Part shown: positions 16,191 to 24,657 of the stretch, piece by piece
Position numbering within the stretch: the stretch's first letter is position 1
Layout of the letters: each line of letters opens with the position of its first letter
Origin: Corallococcus praedator
Lineage (GTDB): Bacteria; Myxococcota; Myxococcia; Myxococcales; Myxococcaceae
DNA length: 42,755 bases
Assembly: GCF_003612125.1 (NCBI RefSeq)
Contig: NZ_RAWI01000033.1
Location: 1 to 42,755 of the forward strand
Reading direction: 5' to 3'
The notes under the pieces: generated by a model
The model's input: the letters and a program-made list of their open reading frames with translations, nothing else
Told to the model about the DNA's origin: nothing
Database searches by the model: none
Position numbers and translations under genes: made by a program

Positions 16191-17897
16191 ATGAGCAAGC
16201 GGGAGAGCGTCAACAACAGCGCGAAGTTCCTGATGGATGGCGAAGAATTCTTCGCCACCTTCGTCAAGTGTCTGGACGAGGTGAAGCGCAGCGTCACCGA
16301 CGGGGCGGATGTCCTGTCGAAGCCGGAGGACACGTCGAACGTCCCCGAGTCCGTGCCCGCGAACACCTACGTCCGGCTGGCCTACTGGGCGATGGAGCTG
16401 GGCGTCCCCCTGCGCAAGGACAAGCCCTCGCAAACACTCGAGGTGGAGCTGAAGGCGCTGGCGGACCTGGGCGTCCACGTGGAGATCATCCTGTGGGATC
16501 CGGACGTCGTGTCGGGGAACTACACTGGCGAAGGGAACTTCGCGGCGAAGGTGGCCCACGGGAACCAGTTGGTGGCGAAGGTCCTGCACGGCTACAAGGA
16601 CAAGATCCTTGTCTATCTGGAGAGCCATCCGGCCCGGCTGAAGGGCGTGGGCCTGGGGTTGCACCAGAAGATGTCCCTCTTCTCCGTGCGGGGGCGGCTC
16701 AAGGCGCTGGTGGGTGGCTTCAACATGGAGGCGGAGTACTGGGACACGCCCTTTCACACCGGGAAGCATCCCATCACGCCTTCCGACAAAGTCCACACCC
16801 TCCACGACACCGCGCTGCTGGTGAAGGGGCCCGTGACGTTGGATGTCGAGGCGGAGTGGCTGCGCCGCTGGGACCGACAGGTCTCGTCCGACTCGTTCAT
16901 GATCTGGAACGGGCCACCGCGCTACAAGGTCCGGGGTGCCATCAAGGGGCTCCTGAAGGACCAGCCCCAGACCGGCGATCTGGCGATCTCCGTGCTGACA
17001 ACGGGTGTTTCCGCCTTCAGCACCGAACACAGCATCCGGGATGAAATCAAGGCGCTGCTCAAGGGCGCTACCTCGTATGTCTATGCGGAGAACTACCAGT
17101 TCTTCGAACCGGAAATCGTCTCGGAGATCTGCCGGAAGCTGAAGACGCAGAAGCAGTTCCACGTCTGTGTGGTGATTCCGGATCAGGCCTGCGACCCGGC
17201 ACAGGCGAACACCCAGTTGTCACGCATCGCGTACACGCGGATGTTGGTGGCGAGCTTCAAGGACAAACAGGGGACCAAGGGGAAGCTTGATGACGCCCTG
17301 CGCGGCCTGCGGATCAACGATGTCCTCGAGCCGGTGAACCACGAGAACGGCGTGTATTACAAGGTCCTCGGCGCGAAGACGCCGAAGAGCTGGATGGAAG
17401 GCGCGAAACTCCAGAAGCGTCCCGCCCCGGTGGAGGGCCAGAAGACCGCGAGCAAGCCGCTGGAGGTGGCCCTGGAGTTGATTGAAGGTGTGGACCTGGT
17501 GGACGGCGAGACGCCCCGTGTCCAGTTCTACTGCCCCGTGCGGTTCCCGGCGGACAGCGACCAATATGGTGACAGCATCAAGATCTATGTCCATTCCAAG
17601 CTGATGCTCATCGACTCGCGCCACGTCATCGTGGGCAGCGCGAACTTTGGCCATCGCAGCATGGAGTATGACGGGGAGATGAGCCTTCACGTCCAGAGCG
17701 ATGCCTTCGCGATCGAGGTGAAACGGAAGCTCTTTCCGCACTACAACGTGCACTCCCAGAAGGAAGTGCCCGCGGCGCTTCGTGACGACGCCCATGGCCA
17801 GTACAACCAGGTGCGGCTGATTCCCCGGAGTCCGGGGGACCTCAAGGTGGATAAGGAGAAGCTGCCGCCCTACCCGCTGGACTACAGCTGGTTCTGA
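16191..17897 (+). CDS. Phospholipase D-like family protein
   Basis: 568 residues with two PLD half-sites. The second is canonical: H468-S-K470-x4-D475, followed by VIVGSANFGHRSM. The first reads H158-Q-K160-M-S-L-F-S165, then LVGGFNM: the His and Lys are kept but the usual Asp is Ser. In known PLDs the two His and Lys sets form one active site (covalent phosphohistidine), and the Asp supports it, so activity is possible but altered. The C-terminus (YNQVRLIPRSPGDL) resembles the tail of cytosolic, Sec-independent PLD-like enzymes. No signal peptide. Substrate (phospholipid, cardiolipin or other phosphodiester) cannot be decided. It stands alone between the sodB terminator and a convergent kinase gene. 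Confidence 0.88.
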   Translation: MSKRESVNNSAKFLMDGEEFFATFVKCLDEVKRSVTDGADVLSKPEDTSNVPESVPANTYVRLAYWAMELGVPLRKDKPSQTLEVELKALADLGVHVEIILWDPDVVSGNYTGEGNFAAKVAHGNQLVAKVLHGYKDKILVYLESHPARLKGVGLGLHQKMSLFSVRGRLKALVGGFNMEAEYWDTPFHTGKHPITPSDKVHTLHDTALLVKGPVTLDVEAEWLRRWDRQVSSDSFMIWNGPPRYKVRGAIKGLLKDQPQTGDLAISVLTTGVSAFSTEHSIRDEIKALLKGATSYVYAENYQFFEPEIVSEICRKLKTQKQFHVCVVIPDQACDPAQANTQLSRIAYTRMLVASFKDKQGTKGKLDDALRGLRINDVLEPVNHENGVYYKVLGAKTPKSWMEGAKLQKRPAPVEGQKTASKPLEVALELIEGVDLVDGETPRVQFYCPVRFPADSDQYGDSIKIYVHSKLMLIDSRHVIVGSANFGHRSMEYDGEMSLHVQSDAFAIEVKRKLFPHYNVHSQKEVPAALRDDAHGQYNQVRLIPRSPGDLKVDKEKLPPYPLDYSWF

Positions 17898-17907
17898 CCA
17901 GGGGCTG

Positions 17908-20610
17908 TCACCGCTCCCGCTCCAGGAGGAACAGCCGGGAGAGCGCCTCGCTGTAGCTGTACGTGTGGGCGCTGCCGTCCTCGGAGAGGGCCAGCGTCAT
18001 GATGGAGACGAGTCCCGGAGGCGTTCCCCGGGCCGGCACGGTCAGGTGCGGCACGCTTGCGCCCGTGCGCACGTCGACCCGTGAAACCTGGACGGGCAGC
18101 GAGACGCTCCGCAGATAGAGGGCGTCACCGTTGACGTGCCAGCCGACCACCGACTGTCCGGCGAACGTGCCGGGCACGGTGCTGACAGTTTCACCCGTGT
18201 CGGAGAACACGCGGAGGCTTCCGGTGGTCGCATCGACCGCCGCGAGGCGCTTGCCATCGGAAGCGATGGTCGCTTCGAAGCCCATGCCTTCCCCGGTCAT
18301 GGCCCGGGGCGCACCCGCACCTGGTTCAAATACCCACAGCCGGGCAGGCCTGCCAGCCTCGCTGCCGCGAAGGAGCAATCGCTTTCCATCCGGGAACCAG
18401 CGCGCGCCCAGCACCACGGCGACGGGAGCGAGGTCGAGCGTGCGGGACTCTCCCGCGCCCGTGGGCAAGAGGACGAACCCGGTCCGCTCCCCATACTTCG
18501 CCGTCAGCACCCACTTCCCATCTGGAGAGAGCGCCATGGGCAGGCCGTCTCCCAGCCGGATGGGAGGCGCGCCGTCGGTGGTCCGCAGGTAGGCGCCATA
18601 GGTCGGTCCCTCGACCTGCCCACCTTCCGCGAAGAGCACCGTCCGACCGTCGCGCGACAGGTCCGTCATGAACGAGGAGTCCGACCACGTCAGGTCCCGC
18701 TCTTCCCCCGCACGACCGAAGGCGAGGCCGGTCCGGATGACCGGATGGTCGACGAGCACCAAGCCATTGCTCGCGATGTCGTGAAGCACCATCCGCCCGG
18801 CGATCCGATCCACGAGCCGCGTCTTCCCACCCAGGTCCACGGCGAACAGCGCGGAGTCGGCATCCGTGCGCGAGGCGGTGAACCACACCTCGGAACCGTC
18901 CGGTGCCCACGCCAGCCCCCGGATGCTTCCCCACTCACCGGAGAGCTGCCGGGGGGCTCCCTCCTTCTCCAGCACCCACACCCCGCCACGGTCATCCTTG
19001 GGATGTTCATGGAACAGGAAGGCGATCCGCGCACCGTCGGGAGACACCCGGGCGTTGCTGATCCACCCCTGGGATTCGAACCGCACCGTCCCCGGAGGCT
19101 GTTCCAGGCGGAACTTCTCCCCGACCCGCCGCACCACCATGAGCGGCCCGTCCCTGCGTCCCCAGTCTGCCTCCAGCACCCCATCGAGCACGGCGCGAGG
19201 AGCGCCCCCCGACAGCGGCATCAACCCGAGCGTCCCACTGCCATGGTCGGCGTCGAAGAACCGGGGTTCGAGCAACACCGCCAGCTCGCCCTGGGGCGAG
19301 GCGGCGAGCACGTCGGCGGGGTGTCCCAGGGCCTGCGACAGGGGCCGCTCGGTGCGTGCGCTGTAGAGCTCCGCGCGTCCGCCCTCCCACGCCGCGCCGT
19401 AGAACAACGTGTGCCCATCCGCGGAGAACCGCGCGTTGAGCACATGTCCCCGGCGGAAGGTGACCGGGCGGTAGTTCAAATCCACCACCTCCCGCACCGG
19501 AGCGGGTGTCTCCCACGCGCGGCTGAAAGCAAACACGCCCCCGAGCGCGCCCAGCAGCAGCGCGACCCCCGCGACCGGGAGCAGGGCAGGGCGCGCAAGC
19601 GGAGCCCGATGCTTGGGTGCGCGCGCGGCGATGGACTCCAACGCGAACGCCAGGTCCTGCGCGGACTGGAACCGGTCCCCCGGCGACTTCGCCAGACACC
19701 GTGCGATGACCGTCCCCAGCTCGCCCGGCAGCGTCGGCGGATCATCGCGGAGCGCGGCGCTCATCCGCTCCACCGGACTGTCACCGCCGAAGGGGAGCTG
19801 TCCGCTCACGGCCTCATGGAGCACCGCGCCCAGCGCGAAGATGTCCGCGCGCGCGTCCACGGGCTGTGCGCGAATCTGTTCCGGCGCCATGTAGCCGGCG
19901 GTGCCCATCACCGCGCCGCTCTGGGTCAACGCGGCGTCCTGGAGGTTTTCGGTGAGTCGCGCGAGCCCGAAGTCGAGGATCCGGCCGTTGCCATCCGGAC
20001 CGATGAAGAGGTTCGCCGGCTTGAGGTCGCGATGGATGATTCCGCGAGCGTGCGCGGCCGCGAGCCCGCGCGAGTACTGGATGCCCAGCCGCAGGACGTG
20101 CTCCCGCTGCAGTGGGCCCCGTAGCAATCGCTCTCGCAGCGTGACGCCCTCCAGCCACTCGGTGACCAGATAGGGCAGGCCCTCATGGGTCCCCACGTCG
20201 AACAGCGTGAGCAGGTGCGGGTGGGACAGGGCTCCCGCCGCGCGTGCCTCCTGGTGGAAGCGGGCCAGTCGCTCGGGGTCCTGGACGAACCGCGCCGGAA
20301 GCACCTTGAGCGCCACGTCGCGCCCGAGCCGTCCATCATGCGCCCGGTACACGTCGCCCATCGCGCCGCTGGCGGCGTGTCCGACGACCGTGTACGGGCC
20401 CACCTGTTCGCCATCGCTGAACGGACGCGGTGGCGCTGGCTCCACGGGCTGAAGCCGGCCCTCCGCGTGCCAGGTCCTGGCGACCGCGGCCAGCAGCTCG
20501 CCACAGGCGTCGCACCGGGAGACGTGGGCCTCGATGAGGGCGCGCTGCGGGGGCTGGAGCCGTCCCTCCACGAAGGCGAGAATCGTTTCCTCGGTGGGGC
20601 ATCCCGTCAT
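17908..20610 (-). CDS. Ser/Thr protein kinase with N-terminal zinc finger and C-terminal beta-propeller
   Basis: 900 residues. Residues 1-45 resemble a zinc-binding anti-sigma (ZAS-like) finger: H29-x3-C33-x2-C36. The kinase domain spans about 72-330: glycine-rich GHAASGAMGDVY, catalytic K102, HRDLKPAN (193-200), DFG (213-215), APE (242-244), all intact, so it should be active. One transmembrane helix at about 343-361 separates it from an external TolB/WD40-like propeller (372-900; blades with SPDGARIAFL, APDGSEVWFT, FPDGKRLLLR). The kinase and finger would be cytoplasmic and the propeller periplasmic. It ends an operon led by a sigma-factor gene, so the finger probably contacts that sigma factor (inference). 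PknB/Hanks type, common in myxobacteria. Confidence 0.93.
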   Translation of the reverse strand: MTGCPTEETILAFVEGRLQPPQRALIEAHVSRCDACGELLAAVARTWHAEGRLQPVEPAPPRPFSDGEQVGPYTVVGHAASGAMGDVYRAHDGRLGRDVALKVLPARFVQDPERLARFHQEARAAGALSHPHLLTLFDVGTHEGLPYLVTEWLEGVTLRERLLRGPLQREHVLRLGIQYSRGLAAAHARGIIHRDLKPANLFIGPDGNGRILDFGLARLTENLQDAALTQSGAVMGTAGYMAPEQIRAQPVDARADIFALGAVLHEAVSGQLPFGGDSPVERMSAALRDDPPTLPGELGTVIARCLAKSPGDRFQSAQDLAFALESIAARAPKHRAPLARPALLPVAGVALLLGALGGVFAFSRAWETPAPVREVVDLNYRPVTFRRGHVLNARFSADGHTLFYGAAWEGGRAELYSARTERPLSQALGHPADVLAASPQGELAVLLEPRFFDADHGSGTLGLMPLSGGAPRAVLDGVLEADWGRRDGPLMVVRRVGEKFRLEQPPGTVRFESQGWISNARVSPDGARIAFLFHEHPKDDRGGVWVLEKEGAPRQLSGEWGSIRGLAWAPDGSEVWFTASRTDADSALFAVDLGGKTRLVDRIAGRMVLHDIASNGLVLVDHPVIRTGLAFGRAGEERDLTWSDSSFMTDLSRDGRTVLFAEGGQVEGPTYGAYLRTTDGAPPIRLGDGLPMALSPDGKWVLTAKYGERTGFVLLPTGAGESRTLDLAPVAVVLGARWFPDGKRLLLRGSEAGRPARLWVFEPGAGAPRAMTGEGMGFEATIASDGKRLAAVDATTGSLRVFSDTGETVSTVPGTFAGQSVVGWHVNGDALYLRSVSLPVQVSRVDVRTGASVPHLTVPARGTPPGLVSIMTLALSEDGSAHTYSYSEALSRLFLLERER

Positions 20611-20641
20611 GGTCGGGCCAGGACTCTAGCGGTGGGCCCGC

Positions 20642-21613
20642 TCAGGGCAGAAGGGGCGCCGCCGGAGGCACCACGAGCCGGTGCACGCGGAACGGCAGGG
20701 ACGGGACGCCCGGACTGCCGAAGAGGAACCCGAGCTGTCCCTCCAGCACCCAGGCGCCGCCCTCCGTGAGCGCGGCGGCGGTCGGCTCCACGAAGCCGTT
20801 GGCCAGGACCGCCTTCGTCGCGGTGCCCCCGCTGAGCGTCACGATGGACGCCCGGCCGGGCGCGTTCTCCACCACCAGCAGCCGCTGCGCATCCAGCCAC
20901 TCCAACCCATCCGGTGATTCGATGGCCGGCGTCACGGGGATCGCCACTGGGACCCCGGCACTGCCGTCCGCCTGGATCGCGATGGAGAACAGCGTCCCCG
21001 TGTCGCTCTTCACGACATGGAGCCCGCCGGCCCCGTCGTAGGCGATGCCGTTGAGGGTGATGTCGCCCGGGGTGACAGGGTCGAACGCCTCATCCGTGGC
21101 CCACGTGGTGAGCTCCTTGCCGCCCAACGCCAGTCGGACAATGGCGTTCGCGAAGGAGTCGGTCGCGTACACGTTGCCTGCGGTATCGAGCGTGACGTCG
21201 TTGCAGAAGCCGCTGGGGCCGGGGAGGGGATGGCTCGCCAGCAGCTCCCCGGTGGCCAGCGCATACGCGGCGAGGTGCGCCGGCTGCGCGGGGGGCAGGG
21301 TGTCATCGTAGGTGCAGGCCCAGAGCGTGCCATGCGCTTCGTCCACCGCGAGGCCGTAGACGCCGAACGCGGCACGCCCCGGCACGAAGACGTGGGCCCC
21401 CAGCTCCCCCGGCCGTGCACGGGCGATGGCCCCCGTGCCCAGGCTTCCGGCGTAGAGGGTGCCGTCGGACGCGGCCGCGAGGCCCTCGGGATAGAAGTCC
21501 TCGCCGGGCAACTGGACCTCCGTCTGCCCGGGGTCGGCGTCCCGCGGAAGGGGTTCGCACGCGGTGACGGTGGTGGCGAGCGTGAGCAGGGACAGCCATC
21601 GGGTGGGGCGCAT
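20642..21613 (-). CDS. Beta-propeller lipoprotein (SMP-30/NHL-like)
   Basis: 323 residues starting at ATG 21613, which follows GAGGAG at good spacing; the frame extends upstream but without support. The N-terminus is a lipoprotein signal ending VTAC19. The mature part is a six-bladed-propeller-like repeat with YPEGLAAASDGTLYAGSLGTG, NDVTLDTAGNVYATDSFANAIVRL, NGIAYDGAGGLHVVKSDTG and SPDGLEWLDAQRLLVVEN, as in SMP-30/gluconolactonase and NHL-type proteins. Enzyme activity is not evident; sensing or binding is equally possible. It lies between the sigma factor and the kinase. Its location in the envelope suggests it could supply an external signal to the kinase's propeller (inference). Confidence 0.85.
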   Translation of the reverse strand: MRPTRWLSLLTLATTVTACEPLPRDADPGQTEVQLPGEDFYPEGLAAASDGTLYAGSLGTGAIARARPGELGAHVFVPGRAAFGVYGLAVDEAHGTLWACTYDDTLPPAQPAHLAAYALATGELLASHPLPGPSGFCNDVTLDTAGNVYATDSFANAIVRLALGGKELTTWATDEAFDPVTPGDITLNGIAYDGAGGLHVVKSDTGTLFSIAIQADGSAGVPVAIPVTPAIESPDGLEWLDAQRLLVVENAPGRASIVTLSGGTATKAVLANGFVEPTAAALTEGGAWVLEGQLGFLFGSPGVPSLPFRVHRLVVPPAAPLLP

Positions 21614-21663
21614 GGGGTTCTCCTCGGTGCGGCGTTGGGGGAGGGACCCGGAACGGGGCTCCC

Positions 21664-21690
21664 GACGCACTGACACCGGCCGGAAAAACC
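21664..21690 (-). promoter_or_regulatory. Candidate ECF-type promoter before the propeller lipoprotein
   Basis: Reading the minus strand, an A/T-rich island GGTTTTTCC (21690-21682) is followed 16 nt after its T-run by CGTC (21667-21664), a frequent -10 core of ECF sigma promoters. It would place the start about 45-50 nt upstream of the lipoprotein ATG. An isolated A/T run in such GC-rich DNA is notable, but the match is weak. Confidence 0.3.
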
Positions 21691-21704
21691 TTTGCAGCGA
21701 AAGT

Positions 21705-22589
21705 TCAGCCCCCGGTTCCGAGCAGGCGCGTCAGGCTGAGATCGACCTGGCTCACCACCAGGGCGGCGATGCTGTCCACCGACGACGCGCCGACGCCCAG
21801 GCGTTCGCACAGGTGCCGGGTGGTGGACTCCGCCACCTGCTCGCGGGCGCGGCTGAGCCAGCGCGAGACGGTGGACAGGTGCACGCGGTAGAGCGCCGCG
21901 ATGGCGTCCAGCGACAGTGACTCCACGTGGTACAGACGCAGCAGGGTGCGGTCCCGGTCCGTGAGCTGTCCCAGGGCCGCGCGCACGGCCTCCGCGAAGG
22001 CCTCCCGGTAGCGCGAGCGGAGGTGGTTCAGCTCCGGCCCCAGGTCGTCGCCCATCGCGGACTCGATGGGCTCGCGGGCGGTGGACTCCGCGCGGGCCTC
22101 GGAGCGCTTGAGGTTGAGGGCGATCCGCAGCGCCGCCACCCGCACCCATCCGCCCAGCGCGCCGCTGCCCGTGAACTCCGCGATCTTCGGCTCGGAGCCC
22201 GTGAACAGCTTCTCGCGCAGGTGCTGCCGCACCTCGTCCACGAACGCGGGCGAGCGATCCACGCCGGACACGAACGCGCCGACCTCCCGCAGGTAGGTGT
22301 GCTCGAACAGTCGCAGCGCGACGGGGTGATGCCGCAGACACCCGAAGGCCAGATACAGCTCATCGGTGACGGAGGTGCTTTCCAGTGCCGCCCCTCCGGA
22401 GGCACCGGCTGGAAGCCGCTCCGCGATGAACCGGACGAACGGCACCGGATCCACCGTGACGCCGGGCCACCGGCCGCGCGCGTGCTCAAGGGCCCTGGCG
22501 AGGAGCGCTTCGAGTCGCTCCAGCTCGGGAACGGCTTCCGAGGTGTGCTCGCGAAACGCGGAAGCGAGCGGAAGGGTCGGACCAGTCAC
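21705..22589 (-). CDS. ECF-like RNA polymerase sigma factor (myxobacterial family)
   Basis: 294 residues from a GTG start. The C-terminal sigma-4 region is clear: LTDRDRTLLRLYHVESLSLDA, then the helix-turn-helix YRVHLSTVSRWLSRAREQV. The central part (DELYLAFGCLRHH, then GGWVRVAALRIALNLKRSEA) fits a divergent sigma-2 region with WVRVAALR replacing the usual WLxxIAxN. About 85 residues longer than typical ECF factors, with extra N-terminal sequence and a C-terminal tail. It resembles the Myxococcales-specific sigma family (TIGR03001) that often accompanies zinc-finger kinases; that name is from memory, not searched. It heads an operon with the lipoprotein and the kinase. Confidence 0.82.
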   Translation of the reverse strand: MTGPTLPLASAFREHTSEAVPELERLEALLARALEHARGRWPGVTVDPVPFVRFIAERLPAGASGGAALESTSVTDELYLAFGCLRHHPVALRLFEHTYLREVGAFVSGVDRSPAFVDEVRQHLREKLFTGSEPKIAEFTGSGALGGWVRVAALRIALNLKRSEARAESTAREPIESAMGDDLGPELNHLRSRYREAFAEAVRAALGQLTDRDRTLLRLYHVESLSLDAIAALYRVHLSTVSRWLSRAREQVAESTTRHLCERLGVGASSVDSIAALVVSQVDLSLTRLLGTGG

Positions 22590-22721
22590 GGGCCGAAGGC
22601 TACCACCGCCCGGGTCTCCGCCCGTCAGTGCCCCGGGAGAAGATTGTAGAGGTGCTGAATATCCCCTCGGCCCCGCCGTCAGGAGCGCTACCCGACGGTG
22701 AGGGCATTCCAGGCACGCGCT

Positions 22722-22735
22722 TGCAAGTCATTGCA
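22722..22735. promoter_or_regulatory. Small inverted repeat in the 251-bp divergent gap
   Basis: TGCAA-GTCA-TTGCA, 5-bp arms, in the region between the sigma-factor gene and the RCC1-like gene. An overlapping CTTGCAAG palindrome sits at 22720-22727. Could be an operator; the rest of the 22590-22840 gap shows nothing recognisable apart from a minus-strand TACAAT at 22648-22643 without a matching -35. Confidence 0.25.
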
Positions 22736-22840
22736 GCGCAACGACGCAGCCGCGTCGGTCCGGCGATGCCCCATCACGTCTGGGAGAGGAATCCGGATGA
22801 GTCTGGGCCGGTCCGGTTCCTCATCGACAACAGGTACCGC

Positions 22841-24586
22841 ATGACGCAACGTCGACGTTCCCATCCACCGCGCCGTTCCTCTCACACCAGCACCTCCCGG
22901 GTCCAATGGGCCTGGGCGCTCCTCGCCGCACTGCCTTTGTTCGGGTGCACCGGGGCGGAGCCGCCCGAGGCCTCCGCCAGCAAGGACAAGGACTTCTCAA
23001 TCGCATCACAGACACTCCTGCAATCACCGCCGTCCGTCAGCGCCGGTGTTGTCCATGGCTGCGGGCTGACCGACAGCGGCCTGGCCATCTGCTGGGGCAA
23101 CAACGACGATGGCAAGGCCACGCCCCCCGAGGGCGCCTTCACCCAGCTCAGTGTCGGCCTGCACCACGTCTGCGGCCTCCGTCCGGACGGCGGCGTGGCG
23201 TGCTGGGGGCTCGACAGCCATGGCCAGTCCACGCCTCCCACGGGCACCTTCACCGAGGTCAGCGTGGGCGAGCGCTTCAGTTGCGGCCTCAAGGCGGACG
23301 CGAGCCTGGAGTGCTGGGGCAACAACGACCGGGGACAGGCCACGCCCCCCACGGGCAGCTTCACCCGGCTCGACGCGGGGCACTTCCATGCCTGCGCCGT
23401 CACCACCTCGGGCGCGCTGGCGTGCTGGGGCGAAGACTCCTACGGCCAATCCACGCCCCCCACGGGCAGCTTCACCCAGGTCAGCGCGGCGGGAGATCAC
23501 TCCTGCGCCATCACCGACACGGGCACCCTGACGTGCTGGGGGGAAGACTCCTATGGGATGAACTCGCCGCCCACCGGCTCCTTCACGCAGGTGAGCGTGG
23601 GTTACTCTCACGCCTGCGCCCTCACCGCCGTGGGCACCTTGTCGTGCTGGGGGGACGACTCCGTCGGACAAAGCTCGCCTCCCACGGGCACCTTCCGGCA
23701 GGTCAGCGCGGGCGGGGCGAACACGTGCGCGGTGACCATGGCCGGCGACTTCTCCTGCTGGGGGAGTGATTTCGCCGGGGAGTCCTCGCCCCCCCGGCGC
23801 TTCCGGGCGCTCGCGGCAGGCTATTCACACACGTGTGGCCTGCACTTCGACGGCACCGTCGCGTGCTTCGGGGACGACTCGTACAACCAGGCCTCGCCGC
23901 CCCCGGGCACCTTCACCCTGCTGGAGCTGGGCGTCGTGCACTCCTGTGGGCTCCAGTTGGACGGCAGCGTGGCGTGCTGGGGGCTCGACCACCTTGGACA
24001 GTCCACGCCGCCCACCGGCGCCTTCACCGCGCTCGGCCTGGGTGAGTGGCATTCATGCGGCATCCGGGCCGACGGCACGGTGGCCTGCTGGGGCGACAAC
24101 ACGCATGGGGAGTCCTCACCTCCGACGGGTACCTTCACCCAGGTGGGGGCGGGGAGCGGGTCCACGTGTGGCCTGCGGACGGATGGCAGCGTGTCCTGCT
24201 GGGGCCGTGACTTCGCCGGTTCGTCCACGCCCCCCACGGGGGTGTTCACCCAACTCACCATGGGCAACTCCCATGCGTGTGTCGTGACGGCGGCGGGCAA
24301 CGTGTCCTGCTGGGGTTCCAACTACGCTGGGCAGTCGTCGCCTCCCGTGGGACTGCCCATCCAGTTCCTCCAGGTGAGCGCGGGCGCCGCCCACGTTTGC
24401 GCCATCGTCAGCGGCGGCCCTGGCATCGAGTGCTGGGGGGATGACAACTCCTACCAGGCCCGCCCGCCCTGGGGGGAGGAGTTCACCCAGGTCACCGCCG
24501 GGGCGAACCACACCTGCGCGTTGACGAGCCGGGGCCTTGCCCGGTGCTGGGGCTACCTCGGCGCCGGCGTGCCCTCGTCTCCCTGA
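22841..24586 (+). CDS. RCC1-like repeat lipoprotein
   Basis: 581 residues from ATG 22841; the open frame continues upstream to 22628 but that part is not protein-like and leads into a good lipoprotein signal only from here. The N-region is long and basic, then WALLAALPLFGC36 gives the lipobox. The mature protein is 14 tandem repeats of about 37 residues, consensus HxCGLxxDGxxxCWGxDxxGQSxPPxGxFTxVxxG, of the RCC1/BNR (RCC1_2) class and predicted to form beta-propeller blades. Each repeat has two cysteines ten residues apart. It is probably anchored in the outer membrane and exposed, with a binding role that cannot be specified. A long hairpin follows at 24595. Confidence 0.88.
   Translation: MTQRRRSHPPRRSSHTSTSRVQWAWALLAALPLFGCTGAEPPEASASKDKDFSIASQTLLQSPPSVSAGVVHGCGLTDSGLAICWGNNDDGKATPPEGAFTQLSVGLHHVCGLRPDGGVACWGLDSHGQSTPPTGTFTEVSVGERFSCGLKADASLECWGNNDRGQATPPTGSFTRLDAGHFHACAVTTSGALACWGEDSYGQSTPPTGSFTQVSAAGDHSCAITDTGTLTCWGEDSYGMNSPPTGSFTQVSVGYSHACALTAVGTLSCWGDDSVGQSSPPTGTFRQVSAGGANTCAVTMAGDFSCWGSDFAGESSPPRRFRALAAGYSHTCGLHFDGTVACFGDDSYNQASPPPGTFTLLELGVVHSCGLQLDGSVACWGLDHLGQSTPPTGAFTALGLGEWHSCGIRADGTVACWGDNTHGESSPPTGTFTQVGAGSGSTCGLRTDGSVSCWGRDFAGSSTPPTGVFTQLTMGNSHACVVTAAGNVSCWGSNYAGQSSPPVGLPIQFLQVSAGAAHVCAIVSGGPGIECWGDDNSYQARPPWGEEFTQVTAGANHTCALTSRGLARCWGYLGAGVPSSP
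23070..24570 (+). repeat. 14 tandem RCC1-like repeats
   Basis: The CWG (once CFG) signature recurs 14 times from about 23090 to 24546 at a mean step of about 112 bp. DNA is repetitive too: segments such as ACGCCCCCCACGGGC recur, so slippage or recombination could change copy number between strains. Confidence 0.85.
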
Positions 24587-24594
24587 GGTTGAAC

Positions 24595-24638
24595 GCGGTG
24601 GGGGAGGGACGGCCTGCTCCCGGGCCCTCCCCCATCGC
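24595..24638. terminator. Bidirectional terminator hairpin
   Basis: 14-bp stem, GCGGTGGGGGAGGG with CCCTCCCCCATCGC (one G-T pair), 16-nt loop, located between the convergent RCC1-like gene (stop 24586) and the small lipoprotein gene (stop 24658). Strong enough to act on both strands; no T-tract. Confidence 0.7.
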
Positions 24639-24657
24639 GGACTCCAGGACGGAACAC

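Noticed and set aside
22712-22724. Possible sigma-54 promoter (GGCAC...TTGC) before the RCC1-like gene
   Set aside because: Only 9 nt separate GG and GC; a functional -24/-12 element needs 10.
22628-22840. 71-residue upstream extension of the RCC1-like protein
   Set aside because: Not protein-like and would bury the lipoprotein signal; ATG 22841 gives a normal lipobox.
23070-24570. CRISPR-like periodicity of about 112 bp
   Set aside because: The repeats are in frame, diverged, and encode RCC1-type blades; there are no short identical repeats with unique spacers.
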